Below, one piece after another: positions 9,382-17,931 of a stretch of 64,000 bases of DNA (positions are counted from its first letter, which is position 1; each line of letters starts with the position of its first letter). Under the pieces are notes generated by a model. The model was not told the DNA's origin. It made no database searches and saw only the letters and a program-made list of their open reading frames with translations. The DNA lies in the NCBI RefSeq assembly GCF_003634105.1, contig NZ_RBIQ01000009.1:310001-374000 (forward strand), written 5' to 3'. The stretch is from Maribacter vaceletii (GTDB lineage: Bacteria > Bacteroidota > Bacteroidia > Flavobacteriales > Flavobacteriaceae). A program made the translations under genes and the position numbers.

Positions 9382-9939
9382 ATGGAGTATATATTAAATC
9401 CCTGGCCATGGTATATTTCTGGACCTTTAATTACTCTTATAATGGTAATTCTGATTCTCTTTGGAAAGAATTTTGGAATGTCATCTAACCTAAGAACATT
9501 ATGTACCATTGGAGGAGCGGATAAATATGCAGACTTTTTTAAAATAGACTGGAAATCTTACAGCTGGAATTTAGTAGTTGTTTTAGGAGCCATCATTGGT
9601 GGCTTTATTGCCACTCAATTTTTATCTAACGGAGCTCCAATAGATTTAAGTGTAGAGACTATAAAAGACTTAAATACCTTAGGATTTTCTAATGCTGGTG
9701 AAAACTTATTACCCCCAGAAATATATAGTTGGGATGCTATTTTATCTGTAAAAGGCATGAGTGTTATAATTATAGGAGGTTTTTTAGTTGGCTTTGGCGC
9801 TCGTTATGCAGGAGGATGTACGTCTGGACACGCTATAAGTGGACTAAGTAATTTACAATTACCGTCCTTAATTGCCGTTATTGGCTTCTTCATTGGCGGA
9901 TTAGTAATGACTCATTTTATTTTACCCTTAATTTTTTAA
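9382..9939 (+). CDS. YeeE/YedE-type sulfur transporter subunit A
   Basis: A 185-residue inner-membrane protein with about four or five hydrophobic helices. It carries FGARYAGGCTSGHAISGLS, the YeeE/YedE (TsuA-like) motif with conserved Cys146, which in characterised relatives conducts thiosulfate or related sulfur species. The second half-size subunit follows 3 bp downstream, so together they make the length of one full YeeE protein. Uptake of reduced sulfur is inferred from family; the actual substrate is unknown. Proximity to a sulfatase cluster is probably coincidence since strands and operons differ. Confidence 0.88.
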   Translation: MEYILNPWPWYISGPLITLIMVILILFGKNFGMSSNLRTLCTIGGADKYADFFKIDWKSYSWNLVVVLGAIIGGFIATQFLSNGAPIDLSVETIKDLNTLGFSNAGENLLPPEIYSWDAILSVKGMSVIIIGGFLVGFGARYAGGCTSGHAISGLSNLQLPSLIAVIGFFIGGLVMTHFILPLIF

Positions 9940-9942
9940 AGT

Positions 9943-10356
9943 ATGAAATTTTTAAAATTTTTAGCTGTAGGTATTCTTTTTGGAATAATCCTCGTAAAGT
10001 CTGAAGCTGTTTCATGGTATAGAATTTTTGAAATGTTTAAATTTCAATCCTTTCACATGTATGGCATTATAGGCTCTGCAGTAGTATTAGGTGTAGTCTC
10101 TATATACTTAATAAAAAAGCTTAAATTAAAGAGTATTAACGGTAACCAAATACATATACCATCAAAAAATAAAAGCTTTGTAAATTATTTACTAGGAGGT
10201 ATTATTTTTGGACTAGGCTGGGCATTAGCAGGTGCTTGTCCTGGACCAATGTATATTCTTTTAGGAACTGGAGTTTTTAGTATGCTAATTGTTATTGCTT
10301 CTGCCACTTTAGGAACCTTTGTATATGGTTTATTAAAAAATAAATTGCCACATTAA
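9943..10356 (+). CDS. YeeE/YedE-type transporter subunit B (DUF6691-like)
   Basis: A 137-residue membrane protein of four helices that partners the preceding gene, spaced by 3 bp. Its motif GLGWALAGACPGPMYILLGTG holds the conserved Cys99 equivalent to the second pore cysteine of full-length YeeE transporters. The pair therefore looks like a split transporter with one cysteine motif in each subunit. A bidirectional terminator follows immediately. Role is by family only. Confidence 0.86.
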   Translation: MKFLKFLAVGILFGIILVKSEAVSWYRIFEMFKFQSFHMYGIIGSAVVLGVVSIYLIKKLKLKSINGNQIHIPSKNKSFVNYLLGGIIFGLGWALAGACPGPMYILLGTGVFSMLIVIASATLGTFVYGLLKNKLPH

Positions 10357-10358
10357 AT

Positions 10359-10395
10359 TAAAAAAGGCCATCTAATTAATTAGATGACCTTTTTT
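10359..10395. terminator. Bidirectional terminator
   Basis: AAAAAAGG..CATCTAATTAATTAGATG..CCTTTTTT forms a long stem with A tract on one side and T tract on the other. It separates the plus-strand transporter pair from the convergent minus-strand GH3 gene and can serve both. Confidence 0.75.
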
Positions 10396-10405
10396 GAAAA
10401 AAAAA

Positions 10406-12694
10406 TTAATCTACCAACTTAAAATTGCTTTCCAATACTGTTTTAGAGCTTCCGCCTAGAAAAACATTAAATTCTCCTTCTTCTGCTTCCCATTTTTCAT
10501 TTGCAGAATAAAATTGAAGCATTTCTTCATTTATACTAAATGTTACCTCTTTAGATTCTCCTGGTTTTAAGGATACCATCTTAAATCCTTTTAATTCCTT
10601 AATAGGTCTTGTTCTACTTGCAAATTTATCTTGTATATATAATTGCACAACCTCTTTTCCTTCATACTTTCCTGTATTTGTAAGTGTAAAAGAAACTTTA
10701 ATTTCTTCTCCTTTTGCAAAGGCACTCTCGCTTAGTTTTAAATCTTCATATTTAAAACTAGTATAGCTTAATCCATACCCAAACTCATACAAAGGCTCAT
10801 TACTCTCGTCTATATAATGCGACCAAAAAACCATATTTGGTGCAGGAATTTTTGGCCTTCCAGTACTTTTAAAATTGTAATAGATTGGGATTTGACCCAC
10901 ACTCTTAGGAAAAGTCATTGGTAATTTTCCACTTGGATTATAATCTCCATACAATACCTCAGCAATGGCATTACCACTTTGGGTACCCAAATGCCATGTT
11001 TCTAAAATGACAGGTACATTATCATTCGCCCAATTTATTGTTAAAGGACGACCATTCATTAAAACCAATACTACATTTTTATTTACTTTATAAACAGCTT
11101 CTAAAAGTTCTTGTTGCAATCCTGGTAAATCTAAACTAGCCCTACTTCTTCCTTCCCCAGATTGGAAACCATTTTCTCCTAAAACCATAATAACTATATC
11201 ATTTTTAGAGGCTAAAGCAACCGCTTCTTTTATTCCAGATGTATTTTTTTTATTTATATTAGTCTCTAATGTAAAATCTGTTTTGCCTTTTGCTAGAGTT
11301 ACTCCTTTTTCATATGTAATTTTATTTCCTTTAAAACTTTTTAAACCTTCTAATACAGAAATAGCAGTATTATCTTCACCAGCAATTCGCCAACTTCCTA
11401 ATGGGCTATTTTTATCATTTGCTAAATCTCCAATTACTGCTATATTTAAACCTTTTTTTTGTAGCGGAAGTAGCTGTTTTTCATTTTTTAAAAGAACTAT
11501 AGACTTCTTAGCCATGTCTAATACCGTAGCTTGATTTTTTTTACTACCTATCACTTCTTTTTCACGCTTCTCATCGCAATATAAATATGGATCGTCAAAA
11601 AGTCCTAATTCATACTTAACAGTTAGTATTCTCTTCACTGCATCGTCTATAATAGTTACATCTACTTTACCATCATTAACCAGTCTTTCTAAATGATTAA
11701 TATATGCATAGGATTCCATATCCATATCAGAACCAGCGTTTGCAGCAATCTTACTCGCCTGTTTTTTATTTTTTGCATATCCATGAGATATCATCTCATT
11801 AATGGAACCCCAATCGGATACGATAAATCCATCAAAACCCCATTCTTCTTTTAGTATTTTACGCTGTAAAAAAGCATTTCCAGTTGCAGGAATACCATTT
11901 AGTTCATTAAAAGAGTTCATAAAAGTCTTAACATCTGCTTTAATAGCTGCTTTAAAAGGAGGAAATACTATATTTTGTAATGTAGCCATTCCTATATCTA
12001 CCGTATTATAATCTTTACCAGACTCTGCAAAACCATAACCTGCAAAATGTTTAGCGCAAGCAGCAATAGTATTATTAGCACTTAAATCCTCTCCTTGAAA
12101 ACCTTTTACTCTAGCATAAGCAATTTTACTACCCAAATAAGCATCTTCTCCTGCACCTTCCATTACACGTCCCCAACGAGCATCTCTAGAAATATCTACC
12201 ATTGGCGCAAAAGTCCAATTTATACCACTTGCACCTGCTTCACTTGCTGCTACTTCCGCAGATTTTTTAATAGCATCCATATCCCAGCTAGCTGCTTCTG
12301 CTAAAGGAATAGGACTAATAGTTTTATACCCATGAATAACATCAAAACCAATAATTAAAGGAATACCCAGCCTTGTTTCCTCTACAGCTATTTTCTGCAC
12401 ACGTTTTACTTCTGCAACACCGCGCACGTTTAACATAGAACCTACTTGCCCAGACTTTAAATGCTTATATTTTTTTGCTGCATCTCCTTCTGTTGGGTTG
12501 GGCCCTGTTACATTCCAAAAACCGTTATATTGGTTCATTTGTCCAATTTTCTCAAGAAGTGTCATTTGACTTAGAAGAGTTTCTACTTTTTCTTGTATTA
12601 ACTCCTTACCCTTTGCCCTATTTATTGAAACTTTTTGAGCCTGTACTTGTCCTAAAAAAAAGATAAAACATATAGCTATGATTATTTTTTTCAT
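10406..12694 (-). CDS. bglX: GH3 beta-glucosidase (BglX type)
   Basis: A 762-residue exported glycoside hydrolase family 3 enzyme. After signal MKKIIIAICFIFFLGQVQAQ come the (beta/alpha)8 domain with KHFAGYGFAESG, nucleophile block GFIVSDWGS (Asp294), the C-terminal alpha/beta sandwich with SGEGRSRASLDLPG (probable acid/base Glu), and a fibronectin-III-like end (TNTGKYEGKEVVQLYIQD). It would hydrolyse beta-glucosides released from laminarin in the periplasm. It is the last gene of the SusCD-SGBP-GH16-GH3 run, 15 bp after GH16. Other GH3 specificities such as xylosidase are less likely in this context. Confidence 0.93.
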   Translation of the reverse strand: MKKIIIAICFIFFLGQVQAQKVSINRAKGKELIQEKVETLLSQMTLLEKIGQMNQYNGFWNVTGPNPTEGDAAKKYKHLKSGQVGSMLNVRGVAEVKRVQKIAVEETRLGIPLIIGFDVIHGYKTISPIPLAEAASWDMDAIKKSAEVAASEAGASGINWTFAPMVDISRDARWGRVMEGAGEDAYLGSKIAYARVKGFQGEDLSANNTIAACAKHFAGYGFAESGKDYNTVDIGMATLQNIVFPPFKAAIKADVKTFMNSFNELNGIPATGNAFLQRKILKEEWGFDGFIVSDWGSINEMISHGYAKNKKQASKIAANAGSDMDMESYAYINHLERLVNDGKVDVTIIDDAVKRILTVKYELGLFDDPYLYCDEKREKEVIGSKKNQATVLDMAKKSIVLLKNEKQLLPLQKKGLNIAVIGDLANDKNSPLGSWRIAGEDNTAISVLEGLKSFKGNKITYEKGVTLAKGKTDFTLETNINKKNTSGIKEAVALASKNDIVIMVLGENGFQSGEGRSRASLDLPGLQQELLEAVYKVNKNVVLVLMNGRPLTINWANDNVPVILETWHLGTQSGNAIAEVLYGDYNPSGKLPMTFPKSVGQIPIYYNFKSTGRPKIPAPNMVFWSHYIDESNEPLYEFGYGLSYTSFKYEDLKLSESAFAKGEEIKVSFTLTNTGKYEGKEVVQLYIQDKFASRTRPIKELKGFKMVSLKPGESKEVTFSINEEMLQFYSANEKWEAEEGEFNVFLGGSSKTVLESNFKLVD

Positions 12695-12709
12695 TATTTA
12701 GTCTTTTGT

Positions 12710-14335
12710 TTATTGATAAACTCTAACATAATCTATCTCCATAGAGTCCTCTATAAAAGCAGGGTCTATATCACCCCCTAAAGTTCCTCCCATTGCTACA
12801 TTTAAAATCATGAAAAAATCTAGATTAAATGGCACACTATCAGAGTTTGCTTGTTTAAAGAAAACTTCACCATCGAGAAGTATAGTCAATTCATCTACTG
12901 TCCATTCAATCGCATAATTATGAAATTCTGTTGTAGAAGTAGGATTTTCTATAGAATTCGTGGGAGCTTCCCCAGCTGAATTATCTGGAAAATGGACTGC
13001 AGCAGACGTTTTAGTTTTATCTTGTCCAGTTTGCTCCATGATATCAACTTCACCACAAGATGGCCAACCTACACTGTCAAAATTAGCTCCTAACATCCAA
13101 ATAGCAGGCCAAGTACCCTGTGAAGCGGGTAATTTTGCCCTTACCTCAACACGACCATATGTAAACTCATAAAGATTTTCTGATTTTAATCGAGCTGATG
13201 TATAACCACCAACACCATCTGCTTTAGCTGTAATTTTAAGCATTCCACCATCTACTACTACATTCTCGGCATTGTTGGTATATGTCTGTGCTTCATTATT
13301 ACCCCAACCACCTGCACCTAGGTCATAACCCCAATTTGCAGTATTAGGAGCTCCATCCACATCAAATTCATCCGACCAAACTAAAGTAGTAAAAACAGAT
13401 TCAAAAACTTCCGGTTCTTCTGTTGCAATGCTTGTTGAGAAAATATGGTACCAAGCTAAATCTGGGTTTAGAGCATCATAGGTACGAACATGTAGTGAGT
13501 CATCTGTTAATTTTAAAATCTCATAAGATGAGGAGCCTACATAGTAACCCATAAAGCCACCATCGGAAAAAGTCATTTGCGTACCTCTTGTTTCCGCTTC
13601 TGGAACAGTACCATCTGAAGGGCCTATAGAAACATTTTTTATTCCAGACGTATCAAAATCATAGCAAAAATCCATACCCTCTGATCCACCAGCGACTCCT
13701 TCATGTGCTCCATTAAAATAAGTTTGCCCTTTATTATCTAACACATAAGTTAATTGACCCTCTGTATCGACAGAAAAAGTTAATTCATCATCACATAAAC
13801 AATCTGATTCTTCTGAACTACATTTCTCAAAAGGAGAAGCCGAATACCATTTAGCATACCACCAATCACCATCAATTCCTTCTCTAGAAGGGCCTACTCC
13901 TAAATGCCCTGGTTCTGAAGCTGCTAAATACCATGTTTTAGAAGTTCCTCCTGTTAAGATTTGTATGGCTTCTGGATCAGAAAAATCGCTCCTAACCTCA
14001 ACTTCAATGGTCTGTGAAGAACTTACTCCTCCCATACCGTAAGCTACTATAGTTACAACATAAGTATTTAATCCTGTTTTCGTAAACCTTTTGGTTAGTT
14101 GCCCATCTGCATCAATTTCTGCATCTGTTCCATCATCATAAACAAACTTGTAATTAATCACATTGGATGCAGTTGCATTAAAACTAACTTCCCCTGACCC
14201 ATCTTCTGATGGCGTAGCCATAACGGTTAATCCTGTAGGCAGCGCTAATACATCTAAATTAGGCTCTTCTTCTTGACAAGCTACAAGTATAATTGCTAGT
14301 ATAAACGTATACATAATTTTAATAAATGTTTTCAT
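12710..14335 (-). CDS. GH16 endo-beta-1,3-glucanase (laminarinase) lipoprotein
   Basis: A 541-residue lipoprotein: signal with Cys20, a PKD-like domain (~residues 35-110), a ~170-residue module starting TWYLAASEPGHLGVGP, and a C-terminal GH16 catalytic domain from ~310. The catalytic motif GEVDIMEQ gives nucleophile Glu429, Asp431 and acid/base Glu434; GTWPAIWMLG and NYAIEWT are further GH16 signatures. It would cleave beta-1,3-glucan chains at the cell surface. The middle module resembles the triplicated module of the next upstream protein (14350-16434). Gene spacing of 14-15 bp on both sides indicates one operon. Confidence 0.94.
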   Translation of the reverse strand: MKTFIKIMYTFILAIILVACQEEEPNLDVLALPTGLTVMATPSEDGSGEVSFNATASNVINYKFVYDDGTDAEIDADGQLTKRFTKTGLNTYVVTIVAYGMGGVSSSQTIEVEVRSDFSDPEAIQILTGGTSKTWYLAASEPGHLGVGPSREGIDGDWWYAKWYSASPFEKCSSEESDCLCDDELTFSVDTEGQLTYVLDNKGQTYFNGAHEGVAGGSEGMDFCYDFDTSGIKNVSIGPSDGTVPEAETRGTQMTFSDGGFMGYYVGSSSYEILKLTDDSLHVRTYDALNPDLAWYHIFSTSIATEEPEVFESVFTTLVWSDEFDVDGAPNTANWGYDLGAGGWGNNEAQTYTNNAENVVVDGGMLKITAKADGVGGYTSARLKSENLYEFTYGRVEVRAKLPASQGTWPAIWMLGANFDSVGWPSCGEVDIMEQTGQDKTKTSAAVHFPDNSAGEAPTNSIENPTSTTEFHNYAIEWTVDELTILLDGEVFFKQANSDSVPFNLDFFMILNVAMGGTLGGDIDPAFIEDSMEIDYVRVYQ

Positions 14336-14349
14336 AAGCCTTATTTTTT

Positions 14350-16434
14350 TTATTCTTTAACAAGTTTATATTGCCAGAATACACCAGCGCCTGCCTCTAC
14401 ATAGACATTCATAGTACTATTATTATCTGTAAGGGTTACATTATAGGTTATAGTTGATGGTACCGCAACATTTGGAAGTTCGCCATCATTATTAGCCTTA
14501 GGGATCCCTATATAAGCACCCGCTCCAGTTATAGTTATTGTTTCATTAGTTTCATCATAGAAATAAGTTGCCGCACTACTTCCATCATGAGGTATTACAG
14601 GTGCCCCACAGGCATCGGAGCCACCTTGCCAGCCTTCAACCCAAGTATCAGCCCCTAAAACATTCATAAAAGATCCATCTGTTCCGAATACAAAAGTGTC
14701 ATCAAAATAGCAAGCACGATCAATAACTCCTTGATCATCTATTGCAAACCAACTTGTATCCCCTACCGACGGACCAACTCCCAAAGAACCAGCTTCAGAA
14801 GCCATTTTCCATGTTCCAGAAATTGGGGAAACTGCAGGTGCAACATATCTAACTAATTTGTATTGCCAGAATACACCGGCACCTGCCTCTATGTAAATAT
14901 TCATAGTATTATTTTCATTTGAAAAAGAAACCGTATACGTTATTGATGCTGGCACTGCAACGTTTGGAAGTTCTCCTTCATTATTGGCCTTTGGAATACC
15001 AACATACGCACCCGATCCACTTATTGTTACTGTTCCAGCAGAGGAATCATACATATAAGTAGCACTTGTTGCTCCATCATGAGGTGCAACTGGTGCTCCA
15101 CAAGCATCAGAACCTCCTTGCCAACCTTCAATCCATGTGTCTGCTCCTAAAATATTCATAAAAGAACCATCTACGCCAAAAACATAAGTATCATCAAAAT
15201 AACAAGCACGATCTATAACACCTTGATCATCTATGGCGAACCAACTTGTATCTCCTACCGACGGACCAACTCCTAAAGAACCCGCTTCAGAAGCCATTAC
15301 CCAAGTACCTATAATTGGCGAAGGCTCATCTCTCACCAATTTATACTGCCAAAATACACCAGCACCAGATTCTATATAAACATTCATAGTATTCTTATCT
15401 TCTGATAAAGATGCATTATATGTTATTGTAGCTGGTACTGCCACATTAGGAAGTTCTCCTTCATTATTAGCTTTTGGCACTCCTAAATAAGCTCCCTCAC
15501 CTGTTAATGTTACTGTTCCGTTAGACTCATCATAAATGTATGTTGCTGCTATACTTCCATTATGCGGTGCAACTGGCACCCCACATCCATCAGAACCTCC
15601 TTGCCAACCTTCAATCCATGTATCAACACCTAAAATATTCATAAAAGAACCATCTGCTCCAAAAACATAAGCATCATCAAAATAACAAGCACGATCTATA
15701 ACTCCTTGGTCATCTATTGCAAACCAACTTATATCTCCTATTCCTGGGCCAACTCCTAAAGACCCAGCCTCGGACGCCATTTTCCAAGTACCAATAAAAT
15801 CTGCTGCACTTGCCGTATTTGGTGCCTCTAAAGTAACCTCTTTAGTCCCTTCTAAAGTAGCTGCTCCAGCTCCTTTTGCAACCACTCTTATAGTGTATTC
15901 TCCCGCTATAGCATATTCATGAACTGCATTTTCTCCGACTAAAATAGCTGTAGGCTCTTCATCTATTACATCTCCAAAATACACATCGAACATAGTTGCA
16001 TTTGTGGCCTCAGGAGAAACAGTTACCTCTAAAGAATTTGTTGTTATTGCTGTTCCAATAACTAAATCTGTTGGTGCAGCAAAAGAAATAATAACTTCTT
16101 TATTTAACTCACTTGTTAAACCTGTAGCCCCTATTGCTACTATTCTTAAATTAAACACCCCTTCTCCATAAGTATGTGTAGTTGCTTCTCCTGGGTTTAC
16201 TTTTGTAGCAGTTTCTGCATCGGCATCTCCAAAATAGATTTCAAAAGCAGTAACACCGTTAGCTGTTGGGGCAACACTTACATTACCTGTATCATCCTGA
16301 GCAATACTAAAAGTTGCTTGCACATTTTCTGGTGCAGATACATTTTGAAACGCATAAGATGTTTCTTCTTCTGTACATGCATTAAATACCGTAGTTACTA
16401 TAAAAAGCGCTAGTAATTGTTTTATATATTTCAT
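14350..16434 (-). CDS. Surface glycan-binding-type lipoprotein with two PKD-like and three tandem modules
   Basis: A lipoprotein of 694 residues when started at the ATG giving MKYIKQLLALFIVTTVFNAC (Cys20); a longer start at 16476 would overlap the susD stop and lacks a proper signal. Two PKD-like domains (each with EIYFGD or DVYFGD and EYTIRVVAKG-type strands) precede three tandem ~155-residue modules, each running from GTWxMASEAGSLGVGP to AGAGVFWQYKLV. The modules keep WFAIDDQGVIDRACYFDD and WIEGWQGGSD. It lies between susD and GH16, the place of the PKD-containing protein in laminarin loci, so carbohydrate binding at the surface is inferred. No catalytic domain is visible. Confidence 0.85.
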   Translation of the reverse strand: MKYIKQLLALFIVTTVFNACTEEETSYAFQNVSAPENVQATFSIAQDDTGNVSVAPTANGVTAFEIYFGDADAETATKVNPGEATTHTYGEGVFNLRIVAIGATGLTSELNKEVIISFAAPTDLVIGTAITTNSLEVTVSPEATNATMFDVYFGDVIDEEPTAILVGENAVHEYAIAGEYTIRVVAKGAGAATLEGTKEVTLEAPNTASAADFIGTWKMASEAGSLGVGPGIGDISWFAIDDQGVIDRACYFDDAYVFGADGSFMNILGVDTWIEGWQGGSDGCGVPVAPHNGSIAATYIYDESNGTVTLTGEGAYLGVPKANNEGELPNVAVPATITYNASLSEDKNTMNVYIESGAGVFWQYKLVRDEPSPIIGTWVMASEAGSLGVGPSVGDTSWFAIDDQGVIDRACYFDDTYVFGVDGSFMNILGADTWIEGWQGGSDACGAPVAPHDGATSATYMYDSSAGTVTISGSGAYVGIPKANNEGELPNVAVPASITYTVSFSNENNTMNIYIEAGAGVFWQYKLVRYVAPAVSPISGTWKMASEAGSLGVGPSVGDTSWFAIDDQGVIDRACYFDDTFVFGTDGSFMNVLGADTWVEGWQGGSDACGAPVIPHDGSSAATYFYDETNETITITGAGAYIGIPKANNDGELPNVAVPSTITYNVTLTDNNSTMNVYVEAGAGVFWQYKLVKE
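14353..15797 (-). repeat. Three tandem ~460-bp coding repeats
   Basis: Three consecutive copies lie at about 15340-15797, 14851-15311 and 14353-14819, each encoding one module of the surface lipoprotein. Protein identity between copies is high over nearly the full length, and the three cysteines, tryptophans and aromatic strips are retained, pointing to fairly recent duplication under selection for multivalent function. Confidence 0.85.
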
Positions 16435-16451
16435 TTTTTTTAGTTTATATG

Positions 16452-17927
16452 TTAATAGCCAGTGTTTTGAGTCCATCTATTACCTACCAATTCAAGCTCT
16501 ATAGATGGTATTGGGAATACTTCGTTTTTACTTGTGGTAAAACCGTCAATTTCTTGTGCGGCTCTTTGTGTACGCACTAAATCGAAAAAGCGATGACCTT
16601 CACCAACTAATTCAACTCTACGTTCTTTATAAATATCTGCGGTTAAGTTGTTTCCTGTAGTGGTAACATTTGCTAACATAGCTCTAGTACGAACTCTATT
16701 TAAGTAGGACAACGCTTTAATATCATCAGGAGCTGCTTTTCTATTATGCGCTTCAGCGGCCATTAACAAAACATCTGCAAAGCGAATTGCTCTATAGTTA
16801 TTTGGGTTGGTTAAATTAGCATCTCCAGTATTTAAATCTCCTTGACGAGAAATGTATTTACGATTATAATATCCGGTATGTTCATTACCAGATACAAACG
16901 ATACTCCACTATTTTGAGCTGCCCATGATTCTATATCTAAAATAGCTACGTCTTTTCTTATATCCCCTTCTTCAAAAGCATCTACCACTTCTTGCGTTGG
17001 AATATTAAAACTAAAACCAGATTCAAATACTGGCCCCGTGTAATTACGTATACCATTAAAACCTACAGCAACATTACCTTCGCTACATTGTAGACAATCA
17101 AAACCTGCCCCTTCTTCATCTGTATATTGTACTTCAAAAACAGATTCTATATTATTTTCTCCCTCAAACTCGAACATAGAATTATAATCTGTAACCAAAT
17201 CATATGGCCCTGTAACAATTAAATTATCTAAAACATTTGCTGCTTCTGTAAATTTGTCTTGGTATAAATATACCTTACCTAGTAAAGCTTGTGCTGCTCC
17301 TTTGGTTGCTCTACCTACATCTGTCTGAGAGCTTGGTAAATTTTCTGATGCAAATATTAAATCTATTTCTATTTGTGTATAAACCTCCGCAGTAGGAGTT
17401 CTTTCTACAACATCTTGATCTCCAAAAAGTAATCGTTCATCTATCGATAAAGGAACATCCCCAAACCATTTTACAAGTTCAAAATAGTAATATGCTCTTA
17501 AAAAAGTAGCTTCGGCAATTACACTTTCTTTACCAGAAAAATCTGTTTTATCCTTAAATTCTAACACATAATTTGCTCTATTTACACCAGCAAACATCCA
17601 GCTCCAAATATCTCCGAGTTGCGAATTAATTGGTGTATGCGTCATGTCATCTACCTCTTGTATTCCGGGAACATCGGTAGCACTTTCACCTCCTGCCAAA
17701 GTATTATCTGATGCTATTTCTCCAAGCATAACATTTAAATAAGTAGCTTGTAACAAATCATATGTAGCAGTTAATGCTTCTTGATACTCTTCTTCATTAT
17801 TAAAGTAATCTTCCGAGTTTTCATCAAAAGAATCTACTTCTACAAAATCATCCCCACAGGATATAACTGCAAAAGCCGAAATAAAAAGGATAATTGAAAA
17901 TTTTATTGTTTTATATCTCATCTTCAT
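16452..17927 (-). CDS. susD: SusD/RagB-family glycan-binding lipoprotein
   Basis: A 491-residue outer-membrane lipoprotein: signal ending FAVISC (Cys24), then the SusD helical fold with NRANYVLEF, EATFLRAYYYFELVKWFGDVPL, LLGKVYLYQDKF and the C-terminal IRFADVLLMAAEAHNRK, RVRTRA and ERRVELVGEGHRFFDLVR. SusD caps the SusC channel and hands oligosaccharides to it. It starts 4 bp after the susC stop. With GH16 and GH3 partners its glycan is most likely laminarin. Family assignment is certain; substrate is inferred. Confidence 0.96.
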   Translation of the reverse strand: MKMRYKTIKFSIILFISAFAVISCGDDFVEVDSFDENSEDYFNNEEEYQEALTATYDLLQATYLNVMLGEIASDNTLAGGESATDVPGIQEVDDMTHTPINSQLGDIWSWMFAGVNRANYVLEFKDKTDFSGKESVIAEATFLRAYYYFELVKWFGDVPLSIDERLLFGDQDVVERTPTAEVYTQIEIDLIFASENLPSSQTDVGRATKGAAQALLGKVYLYQDKFTEAANVLDNLIVTGPYDLVTDYNSMFEFEGENNIESVFEVQYTDEEGAGFDCLQCSEGNVAVGFNGIRNYTGPVFESGFSFNIPTQEVVDAFEEGDIRKDVAILDIESWAAQNSGVSFVSGNEHTGYYNRKYISRQGDLNTGDANLTNPNNYRAIRFADVLLMAAEAHNRKAAPDDIKALSYLNRVRTRAMLANVTTTGNNLTADIYKERRVELVGEGHRFFDLVRTQRAAQEIDGFTTSKNEVFPIPSIELELVGNRWTQNTGY

Positions 17928-17931
17928 CGCT

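Noticed and set aside
16435-16476. Upstream start of the SGBP-like protein (MDSKHWLL...)
   Set aside because: It overlaps the susD stop and puts 14 polar residues before the lipoprotein signal; the ATG at 16434 gives a correct signal with Cys20.
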